Source of the DNA: Actinomycetota bacterium
GTDB taxonomy: Bacteria; Actinomycetota; Actinomycetes; Nanopelagicales; Nanopelagicaceae
DNA length: 6,487 nucleotides
Assembly: GCA_005787645.1 (NCBI GenBank)
Contig: SYAM01000059.1
Span: 1 to 6,487 of the forward strand
Reading direction: 5' to 3'
The notes beneath the pieces were generated by a model. The model did no database searches. It was not told the origin of the DNA and worked only from the letters and a program-made list of their open reading frames with translations. Shown here piece by piece: positions 5,974 through 6,487 of the stretch. Within the stretch, counting starts at the first letter, position 1. Every line of letters begins with the position of its first letter. The position numbers and the translations under genes were made by a program.

Positions 5974-6487
5974 ATGATTTCCAAGGCTCGGTTGGCGGTT
6001 CGTCAATCGCTGGCGCCTTTCAGTCCGGGAGATGCTGTGATTGTTGCAGTCTCTGGTGGAGCAGACTCATTACTACTTGCCTATTGCCTAAATATCGAAG
6101 GCGAAGCACTTGCCTTAAGAATCAGAGCAGTGATTGTCGATCATCAATTACAAGTTGGTTCATCAAAAATCGCTAGTGATGCACGAACTGCTCTACAGAA
6201 AATGGGTATTAAAGAAGTCGAGATCATAAGCGTCGATGTGGTAAAGAGTGATGGCATCGAGGCTGATGCTCGAAGCGCACGTTATAATGCTCTTAATTCA
6301 ATTGCAGATAATTTTTTCGCGACAGCAATTTTTCTTGGGCATAACGAAGATGATCTTGCCGAGAGCGTGCTCTTGGGTCTGACTCAAGGATCTGGCACAA
6401 AATCTTTGGCAGGGATGTCAACTCACGATGGTCGATACATAAGACCATTTCTCGCACTCTCTCGAGAGGAGATCATCGCTGCATGTG
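5974..6487 (+). CDS. tilS: tRNA(Ile)-lysidine synthase, N-terminal part (runs off window end)
   Basis: TilS uses ATP to attach lysine to C34 of the CAU-anticodon tRNA-Ile in the cytoplasm, changing its decoding from AUG to AUA. About 171 codons are present and no stop is reached, so the gene is cut by the window edge. The N-type ATP pyrophosphatase P-loop is AVSGGADSLLLA (SGGADS at 27-32). It is followed by AVIVDHQLQ (52-60), the family stretch GIEADARSARYNAL (94-107), LGHNEDDLAES (121-131, matching the GHxxDDxxET signature) and LTQGSGTKSLAGM (136-148), then IRPFLALSREEI. All these motifs belong to TilS. The ATG lies 9 bp after the hydrolase stop with only a weak GGTCGGG upstream, so it is probably co-transcribed with that gene. 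In many actinobacteria tilS is followed by hpt and ftsH; that part is outside the window. Confidence 0.95.
   Translation, partial: MISKARLAVRQSLAPFSPGDAVIVAVSGGADSLLLAYCLNIEGEALALRIRAVIVDHQLQVGSSKIASDARTALQKMGIKEVEIISVDVVKSDGIEADARSARYNALNSIADNFFATAIFLGHNEDDLAESVLLGLTQGSGTKSLAGMSTHDGRYIRPFLALSREEIIAAC

Noticed and set aside
1..6487. Defence system, CRISPR array, insertion sequence, tRNA, riboswitch or biosynthetic cluster
   Set aside because: None of the hallmarks was seen: no regularly spaced repeats, transposase, terminal inverted repeats, cloverleaf, or riboswitch-sized leader (the largest non-coding gap between intact genes is about 169 bp and is mostly the EamA remnant).

Overview
This window looks like chromosomal DNA of an actinobacterium of moderate GC (roughly 45-50% by eye). 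The evidence is a TrmH-type methyltransferase with the actinobacterial sequence pattern, a RipA-like exported NlpC/P60 hydrolase, TTG and GTG start codons, and very tight gene packing. Small-genome freshwater actinobacteria (the acI / Nanopelagicales type) fit this style, but that placement is an inference; no rRNA or other phylogenetic marker is present.

Left part (1-1443): a ten-helix EamA/DMT-family transporter (21-899) is followed, in the same frame and directly after its stop codon, by the orphan C-terminal end of a second, diverged EamA protein (about 912-1052). Next comes a small four-helix membrane protein of unknown function (1069-1443). Middle part (1405-2960): a SpoU/TrmH-family RNA 2'-O-methyltransferase lies on the minus strand. 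Its end overlaps the small membrane protein by 39 bp, and its start faces a second EamA/DMT transporter (GTG start at 2109) across only 41 bp. Right part (2963-6487): the second transporter is followed after 2 bp by a 543-residue exported protein with a signal peptide, a helical N-terminal region, a staphylococcal-nuclease-like (SNase) domain, a lamin-tail domain (LTD) and a C-terminal PASTA domain. After a 71-bp gap holding a short palindrome come a signal-peptide/coiled-coil/NlpC-P60 peptidoglycan hydrolase and, 9 bp later, the 5' part of tilS, which runs off the window.

Most genes are ordinary: transport, RNA modification (TrmH-like and TilS) and cell-wall turnover. Two things stand out. 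The first is the SNase-LTD-PASTA exported protein: its SNase domain keeps the DGDT aspartate, the two arginines and the glutamate of the classical active site, but has Gln-Ala where the calcium-binding Asp-Thr normally sits. The second is the EamA tail remnant, which suggests past rearrangement or replacement at the first transporter. I see no defence system, CRISPR array, insertion sequence, tRNA, rRNA or convincing rho-independent terminator.
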